Positions 11,061 to 23,727 of a stretch of 64,000 nt of DNA are shown piece by piece. The first letter of the stretch is position 1. Each line of letters opens with the position of its first letter. The notes under the pieces were generated by a model that saw only the letters and a program-made list of their open reading frames with translations, made no database searches and was not told the origin of the DNA. The stretch comes from Sphagnum magellanicum. Its lineage: Eukaryota; Streptophyta; Sphagnopsida; Sphagnales; Sphagnaceae. The DNA lies in the NCBI GenBank assembly GCA_021904315.1, contig CM038919.1, positions 14,873,666-14,937,665 on the forward strand. The letters run 5' to 3'. The translations under genes and the position numbers were made by a program.

Positions 11061-14000
11061 ATGATCAAGGACCTCCCTTGCCCCCCCCTACCACAAAATG
11101 CCATGTGACTATATCATCATTATACATGCACGAATAGGTGGCAACATTTGGTTTAATATATCAAATAAAGTCCAATCAAAATTGGGATACATGAAAAGGT
11201 TGTTTCATCCCAAAATCACTTTTAGAACCTTATTTTCAATGATCATTATGTTTGTACCAAATTATTTATTTATTAGTTTTATATAGTTCATAAAAAATTT
11301 ACATATTTTTAATTTAAATGATTGTGATTTTTTCCAATTTGGATGATTTTAACATGTCCTTTAAAAATCTCATGAAACACCATTCAAGAATTTTGTCCCA
11401 CTATGTAATTTCATCAAAAACCTTCAATCAATATTAATATGAATATTTGTTGAAATTGTTTCATATTTTGACCACAACTAGAATTTAAAGTATGTTCTAC
11501 ATGATGACATAAACCTTTAAGATTATAAAAAACCAAATTTTGTGAAACATATGTTAGAAACTCAAAAACAATTCATCAAAAGGCTACATAATAAGAATGG
11601 CAATATTTAATGTTTATTGATAATTAGATTACATTCCAAAGGTTTGGAAAGAAATTAGGAGATATCCATACAAAATATAGGAGATTATTCAATTTTTTAA
11701 TAATGGTTTGGCACTCCAAATGAAAATCACATGCTAGAAGTGTTATGGAGTCTTGGTTTCCTTTTTGGTTTACACTCAACATGACATTCAAAACTTGTTC
11801 AATCAATTTTTACCACCCACTATCCCACTTTTTGTTGAAAGAACTAATTTTCCATATCCCTCAAAATGTACATGTCCATTAGTCAAAATGACAAATTAAT
11901 CAACTTGAACTTCTTAAATTTAACCATGATTTGTAATAGTGCTAAACATTCACATATTGATGACTAAATTTACAACCAATTTTAATAAAATTACCACATG
12001 CAATTAATATAATGTCTAATCGAAGTGGACAAGTTGCAAAAGACATTATGTGGCACCTAGTTGCATCCTCCATGTGACTTGAGGGCGAATGTAAGGTATG
12101 GTGGCTCACTCTTGAAATCATGGTAATAATTTATGTAAGGTGTTTTGTGTTTAAATGCTTAATACAGTGAATAAATTAATCTCAGATATATTAAATGATG
12201 ACTCATTCTAAACTAAGAACTTGATTATGAAAAAAATTCCACAATTATTTTTCGAAAATAATACATTCATTATCAATAGTGGACTTTTGAAGTAAAAAAT
12301 GTGGACTAATCAATTGATTGGATTGTTAAGAAATTCAAAAATTCATATTGTCAACTTGCATAATTGAAAATTAGTTGGCATCCCAACTATAACCACATAC
12401 TTCCTCCATCCATGGATGAAGGGACTACCCTTATATAACATTGTCATTTACTTTGAGCTTTCTTTGCATTCTACTTTGATTTTTTCTATTTTTTCAGTTT
12501 TTTAATTTTATTTTGCTTTTCTTTAGGCCCAACTTGTGTTTAAAATTTTAAATTATGTAGTTTAATATCAATTCATGGATTTTTTCAAGTGAGTGCATCA
12601 TGTTTTTTACATTTGAGGAAATTCAAGTTTTTCATTTTGGGGTTATTGTTAAATTGTTTTCTTTTTTATCATGTTCAAACTTTTTTTCTTCTTTTCATTG
12701 CATTTTTTTAAATAAGCACATTAAGCTATGGTTTCAAGGCAAGTGAACATGAATTACGTGAGACAAGCTTATGGAGTTTGGAAGTCACCACCACACATGT
12801 ATCTTACAACTACAAGTGTTTAGAAATTCTTTTCCTCTTTTATTGTTTATTTTCCCTTTACCAAGATATTTCTTCCTTTATTTCTCCACCATGTTACCTT
12901 TAGTTAAATTATTTTTAACTAGGTTTTGTTTGAACTCTTGCTAGTTTTTTTTTCAACTAGGTTTTTTTTAAACTTTCATTAAAATAACTAGGCTAATTTT
13001 AATACACTTAAGCACTTAGGGCAATCTAGATCCAAAGGGAGGGCTTTTTTAGTTTTGGTGTCCAAGTAGATGATGAACCCCTCCTTTTGGCACATCTAAA
13101 GCACTAAAAATTGTCAAAAACATATTAGAAATGAAAAAGTTATGGCCCCCCAAAGTAAGGGGGCAAGAACTCAAAACAACAAACCACAACCAGTTCTTGA
13201 ACACCCAAAAACTTTCTTGTATGTTGCTCTATTGTTATTATAGTTCCAAGATTATTTGTAGAACTTAAGGTGGTGTTCCTGTAGCACTTTAAATCATTTA
13301 AAATGAAGAAGACATGATAAAGTTATGAGCTTTCAAAGTAGGAGGGGTCCAAATAGAAGAAAAAAAAAACGTGTTTTATAAATATGAAAGTTTTTTCTTC
13401 AACTTTCATTGGTTTTTCTTTTTTCCAACTTTAAAACAAACACTCGAGCAATGAGAGCTAAACTTATGAACATTTATGAACCATCAATGCAAGTAAGGTT
13501 TTGATTATGTTTGTTTTAGTGAATTACTTTCAACTAACTTTCAACTATATTATTTTTATTATATTTTGATTAAGTTCAACTAGATCTCAATTAGGTTTCA
13601 ACTATGTTTATTGATTATGTATAAGGTAAGCTCATGATGTGTGCCATTTCTATTCGTTATTTAATTATAATTTTTCCAGATTTCAAAATGTTTTCTTCTT
13701 TGTCAAACTTTCTTATTCTTGAATAGTAAATGATGATTTTTTTTATTGATTTTTAATGTGTGCAACTAATGCAAAATCTTTTCTTGATGCATTATATTCC
13801 TATTAAGTTTTCTCATTTCTAACAATTTTCATTTCTTTAATTAAAAAATGCAAGATGCAGTTATGAACAAGTCAAAAAATGTGGTCCAACAAGGCAACAA
13901 TCCAATTAAGCATACCAACGAGTTCACACCATTAATGCATAAACATAAAACAACCACCTTATAGGAGAGCCATTTCATTGTTCCAATAAATGTTTGATTA

Positions 14001-14200
14001 ATAACATTAGCATCTTCGGGATGTAGATGGGACCATTTCCTACATGAAAACAATGTTTCTTTTCATAATTTTCAAATTATAATAGGTTTTGCATTTTTTG
14101 TTGATAATGTATAGGCAGATTATGCTTTTATTATGATTTTATTTTCTTTAATTAATTTTAGCTAGGTGTATTATCCCCATAGTCTAGGTTTAATAGTCTT
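11061..14200. other. AT-rich DNA, no gene seen
   Basis: Long AT-rich stretch with T-runs and short frames in all directions. No conserved motif, splice pattern or transposon terminus was recognised. It may include the body of the elements whose right ends lie at 15038 and 15372. Confidence 0.5.
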
Positions 14201-15038
14201 ATAATTGTGACTGTAATTTGTGTAGACGTGTAATTTCAACAACATTTGAACTAATTTACACAAATTTTTGACTTATTTTCAACATATTTTCAATTTCTTT
14301 TCAATTTGCTTTCAACTACCTTGTAGTTGATTTCTTTACTTTGGCTTGACTTCACATATGTTTGATGACCTACAAACAACAAGATGCCATGTGTCATGTA
14401 AGTGTGTAACATAAGTGTCCACGTGGCACAATATCATACGCTAACATTTTCAATAAATCAATAATTTCAAGATTTTGAAACCATACACATGGCACAAGTC
14501 AAATAATTTAGTTTGATGGTGGACCATGAATGCCCATGTGACACATGTCAATGTTCCATTGGTTATAATATAATTGAATAATAATCAAAAATTCTAATTT
14601 TCATGCCTTTCCTCATTGACATGACATGTGCCAATGCTACAATGGTTGTAAAGTAGTTGAAAGATAGTCATAATTTCAATTCCACACCCCAAATACATGA
14701 CATGTAGGTGGATGAAGTTCATCCATTGACTTGCTAGCATGGAATCAACTAAATATACTCAGCACTTTATAGTTGAAATGTTGCGTCAATTGAAATGTAT
14801 GTCGTTTTCAATTAAAATGTTGTCACCTCAACATTAACCCACAAATTGACATGTGTATGTTGTTTTCAACTATGTTGCAAAGTCGACTCAACATTGTCAA
14901 CTATTTTGGAAAGTAGATGATAATGTTGTTTTTGAGTTGTAAAAAACATTTTGTAATTGAAAGTGATGTTTTCAACTATAAATGAAAATTGAAAAGTAAT
15001 TGAAAACATAATTGTAAAATGGGTTTTTTCTCCTAGTG
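14201..15038 (+). mobile_element. Right end of a CACTA-like element, left end not found
   Basis: The sequence ends TTTTTTCTCCTAGTG. Its reverse complement, CACTAGGAGAAAAAACCC, resembles the termini of the element at 39946-43901. Subterminal DNA is rich in TTTTCAAC and GTTGCAA-type motifs on both strands, as expected for CACTA subterminal repeats. No transposase frame. Confidence 0.55.
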
Positions 15039-15372
15039 TAGGTAAGGTAGGCTAAGTAGGATATACTAGGTTAGGTTAAGGTAGATTAAATAGGATAGGA
15101 TAGGCTAGGCTACCACCTACCTACTTGCCTTTTTATGACCTACCTACCTACCTACTTGCCACAAATTTATTGTTTTATAGGCATAAATTTGACTTGTCAA
15201 AATGACTAGTCAAATGGTCCATACTCTACCAATAAAAAAAACCACCCCAATCACAATAAACATGTCAAAATTGACTTGTCCAAAATGATTGAATGGTTTT
15301 TTAATGCATGTTCAAATTGAGTATTTTTTTATTAGATTTGCTAGTCAAAAAGTACCAAGTTTTCTAATAGTG
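15039..15372 (+). mobile_element. Right end of family D CACTA-like element
   Basis: Ends TTTTCTAATAGTG (reverse complement CACTATTAGAAAA). The preceding 330 bp, a GTAGG tract followed by a block with TCAAATGGTCCAT and a CTACCAAT phrase, match 37760-38177 and the reverse complement of 2368-2700. The abutting end at 15038 suggests one element inserted into another. Confidence 0.55.
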
Positions 15373-15609
15373 TTCCCTTGGCTTCTCCTTCTCCTTTTCT
15401 TCAAAGGCACAAATTTAGATCATTTGTCTCTCTCTTTTGAAACGTGATTTCTAATTTGAAAACTTGTTTCTACAACTTTTTTTAGGAAGAAAATAATGAT
15501 TAATCCTAGTAAATGATGGAAAGAAGGAGAATAGATGAGATGATAGTAATACCTTTGAAAGAATGGAAATGAGTAGGGGTACATTTAGAGCTTGAAATCT
15601 TAGAGAAAT

Positions 15610-15990
15610 TTCATAAGACCTTTTGGGTTTTGTAGCATAATTTATTTTTATTTAGGTGCAAGGTTTGAGATTTAACACGCAAGTGCACCTTGTAGCTAGT
15701 TTTCCAATGAATTAATGCAAGCTAAATTTGGATAACGTATGTGATAGCAACAATGTTTTAAGTGATTAGAAATCTACTGTCAAATTGAGCTTTCTGCTAT
15801 CATAAAACCCTCTTAGGTTCTATGGCACAACTTTTTACTAATTTAAATGTAGGGCTTGAAATTTGGTAGGCAAATGTGCTTTGTAGCTAACTTTCCAATG
15901 AATTAATGCAAGCTAGATTTGGATAATGTATGTGATGGCAAAAAATGTTTTGAGTGACTAGAGGTTTATTTCAAGTTGAACATTATGTCA
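15610..15990. repeat. Tandem duplication with 191-bp period
   Basis: The block CCAATGAATTAATGCAAGCT occurs at 15704 and 15895. Surrounding sequence (TTGTAGCTA before, GATTTGGATAA-like and ATGTATGTGAT after) is repeated with about 80-85% identity by eye. No coding role seen. Confidence 0.75.
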
Positions 15991-16891
15991 ACTCCTTAGA
16001 AGTTAGTTTAAGTGGGTGACAATTTAACATAAAATTCTAGGATTTGAAAAGTTTAAACTTTGAAAATATATTTATCAATTCCAAGTCATAAATGATGCAT
16101 AGGAGGCAAATTATTTATTTTCAACTACAAACGCAATTCAATATCTAGATATACACTTTACATTTTTCCTTCACCAATAACATATGTAGCTTCAAGTATA
16201 ATCACCTCATAAAACCGAGAATAAAAGGGCAGAAAGTCACCTCATAGTTTTCATTGTCTCCATAGTTGGAGCTCCCTACACTTGAGCTAATATATGAAGG
16301 CACTAAAGGAGTTGAGTGTTAGGAATTAAATCATGTTTTAAACTCTTGGACCTATTGAGTTTTACAACATTTTTTATGAGGGAATTTATTTTTGATGGAT
16401 AGATTGAATGGGTTTAAAGCATTACAAGTAGTATTGTTATGAATCCATGTTAAAAGATGGTTTGATGGTCCTACCAAACTCTATGTTCAAGGCATTATGG
16501 AATGTTGAAAGATGTTTTATGACTACCAAGATCAATGTTCACAATGCAGGTAGCTACTGTATCAAAAATGGGTTGACCTTGTGGATGTTACTTTTGTACC
16601 ATTCTTGGATTTATGTCTTCATTAATATTAGAGAATTCATTGAACTTTTTATTGGTAGGACATATTTAACCCATTAAGCTAAATAATTATAGGCCCCATG
16701 TATCAAAGCCTATTTGAAAACACTTGAAACTTGTTCAAGAATTGGTTGTTACATTATTATATGTAGCCAACAATAATTGAAATGATTAACATGTGTCTGC
16801 AACAACCTTTCTTCTAAAAGGCGAACCTCAAATCCATCTAAAATCTCATTTGCAATTTGCCTTCCTCCTAGCTACAAAACTTGGTTTATTT
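15991..16891. other. AT-rich DNA, no gene seen
   Basis: A 76-codon plus-strand frame at 16447-16677 has ordinary-looking residues but no relative, no signal and no splice context that I can see. I do not call it a gene. Confidence 0.45.
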
Positions 16892-17340
16892 AATGGAGTC
16901 TACACACGAAGTTTCTAATGTGTGGAACCTGCCACACAAAAGCCCAACTTGCCATAATAGTTCATTGCATCCCAATATCCATTATGTTGATGTAATGTTA
17001 TCAATGTAGTATTAAGACACCTGAAATCCATGCAATATTCACACTTTGGTAATGGAGTTTACACACCAAGTCTTTGGTGTGCAAAGCCTACCACATAAAA
17101 GCCTAATTTATCACAATAGTTCATTGCATCCCAATATCCGTTATATTGATGTAATGTTATCCATGCAATATGAAGACACTTGAAATCTATGCAATATTCA
17201 CTCTTTGGTAATGGAGTCTACACACCAAGTTTCTAGTGTGCAAAGCATGCCACACATAAGCCCAACTTGCCACATTGTTCATTGCATCCCAATATCCATT
17301 ATATTGATGTAATGTTATCCATGCAATAATTAAACATTTG
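16892..17340. repeat. Three tandem copies of a 159-bp repeat
   Basis: Copies start at 16892, 17051 and 17210 with AATGGAGTYTACACAC. Each contains TTCATTGCATCCCAATATCC and TTGATGTAATGTTATC. The spacing is exactly 159 bp twice, so this is a short satellite-like array. Confidence 0.9.
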
Positions 17341-17445
17341 AAATCCATGCAATACTAGGACATTTGAAATCCATGTAATACTTAAACAGTTAAAACCCAT
17401 GTAGCACTCAGACATTTGAAATCTATGCAATATCAAACATAGAAT
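17330..17445. repeat. Short decayed repeats of CATTTGAAATCCATG
   Basis: About four to five imperfect units of 30-35 bp (CATTTGAAATCCATGCAATA and variants) follow the 159-bp array. The motif is itself part of the 159-bp unit, so the array appears to have re-expanded a sub-piece. Confidence 0.7.
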
Positions 17446-17907
17446 GTATTAGTATCCAAAATCACAGAGAATGCAAGCTAATTTATATTTGCAAATGAGA
17501 ATTGTTTGAAAGCAACATCAAAATGAAAAACTTGAAAACCAAAATATTACAATAGGTTCAAAACATGCCCATGGAAAAAACAAAAACTAAGGCTTACAAA
17601 ACAAAAAAATAACAATCCAAGCATATTGAGAGATGATGTGCTTTATATGTTGTAGAGATAATCAAAGACCACTTGAAGTAGCTCAACTACTCCTTTAAGT
17701 CCAAAAATTCAATTTCTTTAGGTTCATCCTAGGCTAACCTCCATACACCTTGCTTCATGGAAACTGACAAGACATGCGCTATAAAAAGAACTAGAAGCTA
17801 ATCAGACATGAATGACATACTTATATGTAATTGGTGAATGGCATTTTAGTTCCAATTTTTACTCTTACTAAAGGTTGTAGAAGCTGGTGGTGTTGCTTCT
17901 TTCTCAC

Positions 17908-18825
17908 CTTGTTTTTGAGTGCAAACTACCCTAAGTGAACTAACAGTGGGTTGTCTCTTAGATGGTGGCTTGGGTTTGGAATTACCAACTACTAATCCCT
18001 TTTGATATGCCTTCTTTCATGGATTATGAACTGCATGTTGGTCTTCTTATGTGTTAGCCCTTCTCAAAATACTAGTTGCATCTGATAATCACATAGAGAG
18101 ATAACAAATTATGTTAATATGCATCATGTGACTAAAAGTTTGGAATTTTTATAAAAATTTCTAGCACAACAACAGATTAACTCAAAGACCAAATTCTCCC
18201 TTGGAATTGATGCTTACAGACTTGATAAGTTGGATTCAGATGTCAGTCTCCTAGCTACATGTCATCAAGAGCTTTACGCTTAGACTAAAAAATATATATG
18301 GCTATAGGTTGCGAAGCTTTAACATTTATTGTGCAAGTTGGACTATCTAAATTTGTTGGTTGTTGATTAACTTTTTCAAGGTCTTATTGCACATGTGCAT
18401 TATGATCTAGCGGTTATGCATTGAACATGAAATCAGTGAATATATTAGAGAATTGGCCATTTGATGCCAAAAAAATTATTAGCATTGAAAAATGACAACA
18501 TGGTTTTAAAACAATAAAATCTCATACCTACACTTTTATTCACTACTTTTGTGGGTGCAACAACCGTGAAATCCATTTGTGGTTTTTGATCATCCTGTTG
18601 GAACTCAATCAAGACATCATTAGAAGCGGGGAATTCACTTGAAAACAAATTAAGCCTCCTATGCTCTAAGGAATCCACATTTGGCTTTTTGGTTACATTT
18701 GTTTATATTCACCCTCATTGGTAGCTGCTACTTCTAGTGATGGTAAATGTGTTGTAACTACATTTCTTGTACAAGACACCATCTCAAGAGGGCTACCACT
18801 TGCGATTGGAAAACTGTCTTTTTAG
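17908..18825 (-). pseudogene. Decayed spliced gene fragment, function unknown
   Basis: Two stretches on the minus strand read like exons. The first (about 18825 down to 18528) has SFPIASGSPLEMVS, then a frameshift near 18690, then DSLEHRRLNLFSSEFP and TVVAPTKVVNKSV. It ends at a good donor (GTAG before GTATGAG). A 446-bp intron (18527-18082) ends at TTATCAG. The next stretch (18081-17908) continues in the matching phase (the split codon gives Asp) with ATSILRRANT, two in-frame stops, then KKAYQKGLVV and KPKPPSKRQPTVSSLRVVC. It ends at a second donor-like site (CAAG before GTGAGA). The matching splice phase and protein-like composition support a real former gene. I recognise no domain; it looks like a disordered basic region. 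The frameshift and stops indicate a pseudogene. Confidence 0.45.
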
Positions 18826-19522
18826 TTTTACAGGATCAAGTGCACATGTAGAACCATGTTCAGTTGGTGATTGAATAATTATAGTAGGATGATAAAACAA
18901 TGCACAAGGACGAGTGAAAAACATCATAGGATGACAATAGGATGACATAAGGACATAGAAAAAACAAAGTGCATGAGAAGAAATCTTTTTTTACTGTGAT
19001 AAAAAGAAGTAAGAACAACCAATCCTTGTCAATTTTTGAATTTATTGGACGAAAATGGAACTATTATGAATCAACATTGCTCTTAGTTGGCATTGATCAC
19101 AAAGAAGCACCTAATTATGTTTATAAGTGACTACTTCATATCTCCCCACTTAAATCGCATTAAATGTTTTTCTATTGAATATTCACATTTGATCAACACA
19201 AAATGATCCCATATCCAAGGAATGGTAATCGCCATTCACCAAATCCTGTTCTGATGGAGCATAGAAAACTAAACAAGTTTATTATTTGTATATGGATAAT
19301 AGGTGTATAAAGGCTAGGTTTTTCATTGTGTAATTGATTGATTGTTTATGTTCTTTGACACAAAAAGAGGAAAGATTCTACATTGTCAATGGTCAATAAT
19401 GATCCAATGGTTATAAGGAGGCTCTTGGTTTGTCCCAATTACAACTCATAGGATTCAATTGCATATTATTGTTAAGTCAATACCGAATGATGCCATGTTG
19501 AAATTTGGCATAATGGATTTAT

Positions 19523-19873
19523 TCAATATTTGAAAAGTAGGTAATAGCTGCAACCAAAATCTTGAGGTTTCATACTTAATGTCAGCAACAATATAACATT
19601 TATTTTGGATTTTTTGTTACAATTAGAGGAATAGACCAATGGGTTTTTGGAGTGGCCCACCTTTTGTTGGGTATTTTTGTTCCTCTTCTCATTGATATTC
19701 TTGTCTCCATGGTGTTTAAAGATCTGATTTGCTCTTCCATCTAAACCAGTCCTTTCATCAAAATCATCAAGGCTTGAAGCATTGTTCATGAATGCCCTAG
19801 TATTAATGCTTAATGATATGTATGTCAAAATCTCAATGCTATCTATCACATTTGAATTACTCTCGATCAACAT
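19523..19873 (-). other. Open frame of 116 codons, possible exon of the same lost gene
   Basis: Longest minus-strand frame in this part. The segment NNASSLDDFDERTGLDG and following charged residues look protein-like, while the last 30 residues are hydrophobic and look like intron read-through. It lies 5' of the spliced pseudogene at 17908-18825 on the same strand. No start or splice sites convince me. Confidence 0.25.
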
Positions 19874-19999
19874 TGAGGCAATTCAAATCTACACTTGATT
19901 TACCACCTAATTTCCTTCAACTACATATAACATTTTGCTTAGTTATTAGATTTCCAAATGAATTTTGATGCCCACCTAGTCATTATCTCTTGTAGCAAA

Positions 20000-21058
20000 T
20001 GCTCCTATGGGTGTAATGATTTCTAGTTTAGAATCTCATGTGTTTCCATTTGCACAAAGTCAATTAAAACTCTTTAAATCCATGAAGGGGAGTTACACTA
20101 CATGTGCAAGAGAAAGAAAAAAAACATTTATTTCCATGAATTCAAGAACCTTAACCACGGAATGCAAACCTTGGCTTTCTTCAGAATGAGGAAATATAGA
20201 ATTTATACTTCATTGAAGGGTTGTAGCAAATGTTGATCTTCATAGGAACACTTGACCTCCTTTTCTTCTGCAAACAACACATCTTGAGATTTGTCAACCT
20301 TATGTACATGAAATGCATTAGTTCAATATAGAACTCTTGCAAATTCTTCTACTCATTCATACCTCAATTTGGAATTTTTCGACTAGGGTCTGCACACATT
20401 GCAAAATAGTGAAGAGCATTGCAAGTCAAAAAAATTACACTTAGAGTGTCCATTTGAACAAATGAGACCTAGCTTGAGCTAAAAGTGCATAAAGATCATC
20501 ACTTGAGTCTTAATGTCCCCCAAAATTGAAGATACATCACAAATTTACAAGCTTCATGGGTTTGTTCCAAATTTGTGTGAATTTTTTTATTTCATAGGTT
20601 TGTATTAGTTAAACACAAAAGTCGTGCATATGATTTTTGTGTGTAAACAACACGAATAGACATATAGCATCCATGTTTAAATGATACAAATAAACATATG
20701 ACATTCATGTTTAAATAATGCGCATAATATCAGTGTTCAAACAACACAAGTACATGAATGACATCCATGTTTATTCCATATGAACCTATGAAAAGTAGAT
20801 TTTACACAATTATTATTGCCAAATTGTGACCCATTAAGTTTGTGATGTATGTTTGGAGAAGAAAAAAAAAACTTGCACGACAATGAAAAAACTTTCTCTC
20901 TTCTCGAGTAAACTTAAGAATGCTCCCAAGCATGGCAAAATATGTTTTTTGAGATTACTCCTAGAGAAAGCCCGGAAGGTTTTCTTGTGTTCTTAGAAAC
21001 CCCAAATTGTTTATGAGCTCTTTGAACCGAAATGTTTGTTGAAAGCACCTAAGCTCTT
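20000..21058. other. AT-rich DNA, no gene seen
   Basis: Short repeated phrases around 20640-20770 (variants of ACATCCATGTTTAAATGA, three to four copies spaced about 35-60 bp) suggest a small decayed tandem repeat. Nothing else recognised. Confidence 0.4.
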
Positions 21059-21068
21059 TTGACCAAAT

Positions 21069-21475
21069 CTAGCCTCCTTTCCTTCTCCCTCTCCTTCTCT
21101 TCTCCTCTCCTCTCCTCTCCCTTTCCTCTCTATCCCTGGCCCCTCTATTTTCGACGATCCTCTCTCCTCTTGAATCCTCTTCTCTTTGACCCCTCTCTCT
21201 TCTCAGACCCCTTCCCGAAAGCTCTCTCTTGCCTCCCAATCTCTCTTGCTTCCCCATTCTTCCTCTCCTCTCGACCTCTATTCCTCCCTCCCTATTTTGC
21301 CTTTCCTTGCAACCTCTGTTTTCCTTCCCCAACTCACCTCCCCTCCCAACCTCTCTTCTACCCTTCCCATCTCTCCTCCTTCTCCCTCCCTCCTCCTAGC
21401 CTTTGTTCTTCCCTCCCCATCTTTCTTCCTTTTACCTCCTTCCTCTTGGCCCCTTTCTCCTTTTGGGTAGTTTGC
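21069..21475. repeat. Polypyrimidine (CT-rich) tract of about 400 bp
   Basis: The plus strand is almost entirely C and T, with CTCTCC and CCTTCC motifs. The long Ser/Pro/Leu frames on the plus strand and Arg/Gly/Glu frames on the minus strand are products of this composition, not genes. Confidence 0.9.
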
Positions 21476-22000
21476 CCTTTCAAGCCCCGAGACTCAAGCT
21501 CATGGCCTAGGACTCAAAAGACTTGGAAGAGTTGAGCTCACAACCTCAATCTCACAACTTGAGACTTGAGCTCCCCAAGCCGTGCCTTTACCGAAAACAT
21601 TCAAGATTTTTTGGCTAGAGCTTTGCTGAAAGGACTCAAGCTCTTTTGGCTGGAGGCTCGAGGTCTTTGATTCACCCTAAACCTAAAAGGCTCGGGGTCC
21701 TCTTGAGAGTGCTCGTAAAAAAAGAACCCCCATTCAGAATCAAAGAGCTTTTCTAAGTTCTTTTCACTCCCCAAAAGCTCTTCTCCTCCATGGCTTGTGG
21801 CATTGCAAAAACTTCAAATGAATCCTTGAAGGTTCTTACAACGCTTCAAGATTTCACTCCTCACTTTATGCAACTAAAAGAGAAGGCAAAAAAATTCAAA
21901 AGGAGGGAAAGAAAGGTACCTCTTCAATCTTGCTCGTTTGTGTTGGACATGGTTCAACCTGAAAATGATTGAAAACAAGCATTTATAGACTTTGAAACCC
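21476..22000. other. GC-richer stretch with CTCAAGCTC/ACTTGAG motifs
   Basis: Recurring short motifs (ACTCAAGCTC, GAGCTC, GACTTGAG) on both strands. A 60-codon frame at 21790-21972 exists (starts MACGIAKTSN), but I see no support beyond openness. It could be the edge of an old gene or a repeat. Confidence 0.3.
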
Positions 22001-22480
22001 TAAAAGGCAACATTTGGAAAAAGTATGCTGTGAGGAATTCTTACACACCTTCACCATTAAGATATGCACTCACAAAAAAACCGGTTGGAAGTGGAACTAC
22101 TATGTGGTTATAGTCTAACAAGTAAGGTGATTCAAGGTAGGTAATGAAATTCACTAAGGATCTAATGCGTTGTGTCTAATTTGAAGATACAAAGACATTG
22201 TGAGATAATCATAACTCACCATGATGGAATATGAAGGAGCCATATGTTGATGTTCAATCCAATGTCACGCTTGATGGTTGGAACCCTTCCGTTCCATTTG
22301 TCATAACATCTACATATAACCTCTTAATCTAACATGCATTGAATTTTTGGAAAGCTAATATAAAAGGAACCATGTTACAAAATCTCATAAGTTTTTTATT
22401 TTTATTTTTTTGATCAAGAGTTAAGCTTTGAACTAAAAACCACTTTGCTTAGATTGAAGGAAAAAATAGACAATTCGACC

Positions 22481-22844
22481 CCCTCTACTTCCAACAAGTG
22501 TAGCTCCCTTACAACAACTCCGATGATGCTGAATTTTGAACAGAAACTTCTACACTTCTCAAACTAAGACTAATTTAAATTTGACACAAATCCAACGGTG
22601 GATTTGGGAGGAAAAATTAATTGAAATAAAAATCTAGAGGCTTTGTCATGGAAATCCTTCCATGAACTCCACTACAACACCCTCTACTTCCAACCAGTGT
22701 AGCTCCTTGACAACAAACCCAATGATGCTGGAATTTGGGGAGAACCTTTTACACCTTCCAAACTAAAACTGATTTCATTTTGACACAAATCCAATGATGG
22801 ATTTGGGAGGAATAATTAATTGAACCAAAAATCCAGAGGCTTTG
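22481..22844. repeat. Tandem duplication with 199-bp period
   Basis: CCCTCTACTTCC occurs at 22481 and 22680. Each copy runs about 165 bp to an AGGCTTTG end and includes GACACAAATCCAA and GGATTTGGGAGG. The copies are similar but diverged. Confidence 0.8.
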
Positions 22845-23727
22845 CTACAAGTACTTGTTACACACAACTTCCTTCCATATTTGATTCTTACACACACCTT
22901 TTCCATGAACACCTTTCCACACATAAGAACTAAAAAATTCTCCCTCACACTTCCTTTCCTTCCCACATACACACAATACCCTCTTCTTCGGTAAGCCTCC
23001 ATGACCTTCCTTGAGCTTGTTCCCCTTGTCCAATGAAAGCTTTGAAATCCTTTGCTCCAATCAATGGCCTCCTCATCCTTCTAAAGTCAATGAGAATTGA
23101 GAATAAATTGCCATGCAATTGAGTTTATGATGAGAATTTTTGGGCCCAATGAGACACAAGAAATATTCCATCCTCCAATCAAATAAGATGACAATCCTCA
23201 TGACTAATGGGATTGGACGATTCATCCCTTCCCTTATCTTGGATATCTTAATGAAGTCTCTTGAGCTTGATCCTTATCCTTTCCGTCCGTTGACCTTCAC
23301 ATCCTACTTCTTCATCCTAATTATTTCAAATAACTAACTACTAGGATAGTTTATCGGTAGTAACAAGTAACGTCCTTGAATTCTTACTTGACTAATTCAA
23401 TGGTTAAACTAACATTCCCGTGTACCATTTACTCTTTTGATATACACTACCTATTTATTTTACCATGCACTAGTTAACTATGTAGTACATAGTAAATTGA
23501 AAGTAAAATTTGAATCCCCACATACTTCTAGATCCGCAGTCGAAATTAAGGTTTGATGAATCCATTAGATCTAGGATGTTCGAGTTTTCATGAGGTTTCG
23601 CCGTCATTCCCACACCTTACGCCTACCCTAATTTGTTAAATAAAAAGGCCTCGACCCCTTCTAAACGCAAGTACCACATTGTTTGTACTACTTTTTTGGT
23701 TTTTGTCGATGCAGGTGAGAATTAGTC
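22845..23727. other. Low-copy-looking DNA, no gene seen
   Basis: No reading frame stands out. The last 150 bp before 23728 become richer in CpG and end with TTTTTGTCGATGCAG, a good 3' splice-site shape, followed by GTGAGA, so a short exon or leader boundary could lie here. Confidence 0.35.

Noticed and set aside
21059-21535. 158-codon plus-strand frame rich in Ser, Pro and Leu
   Set aside because: It is a by-product of the polypyrimidine tract; the opposite strand is open too, with Arg/Glu/Gly.
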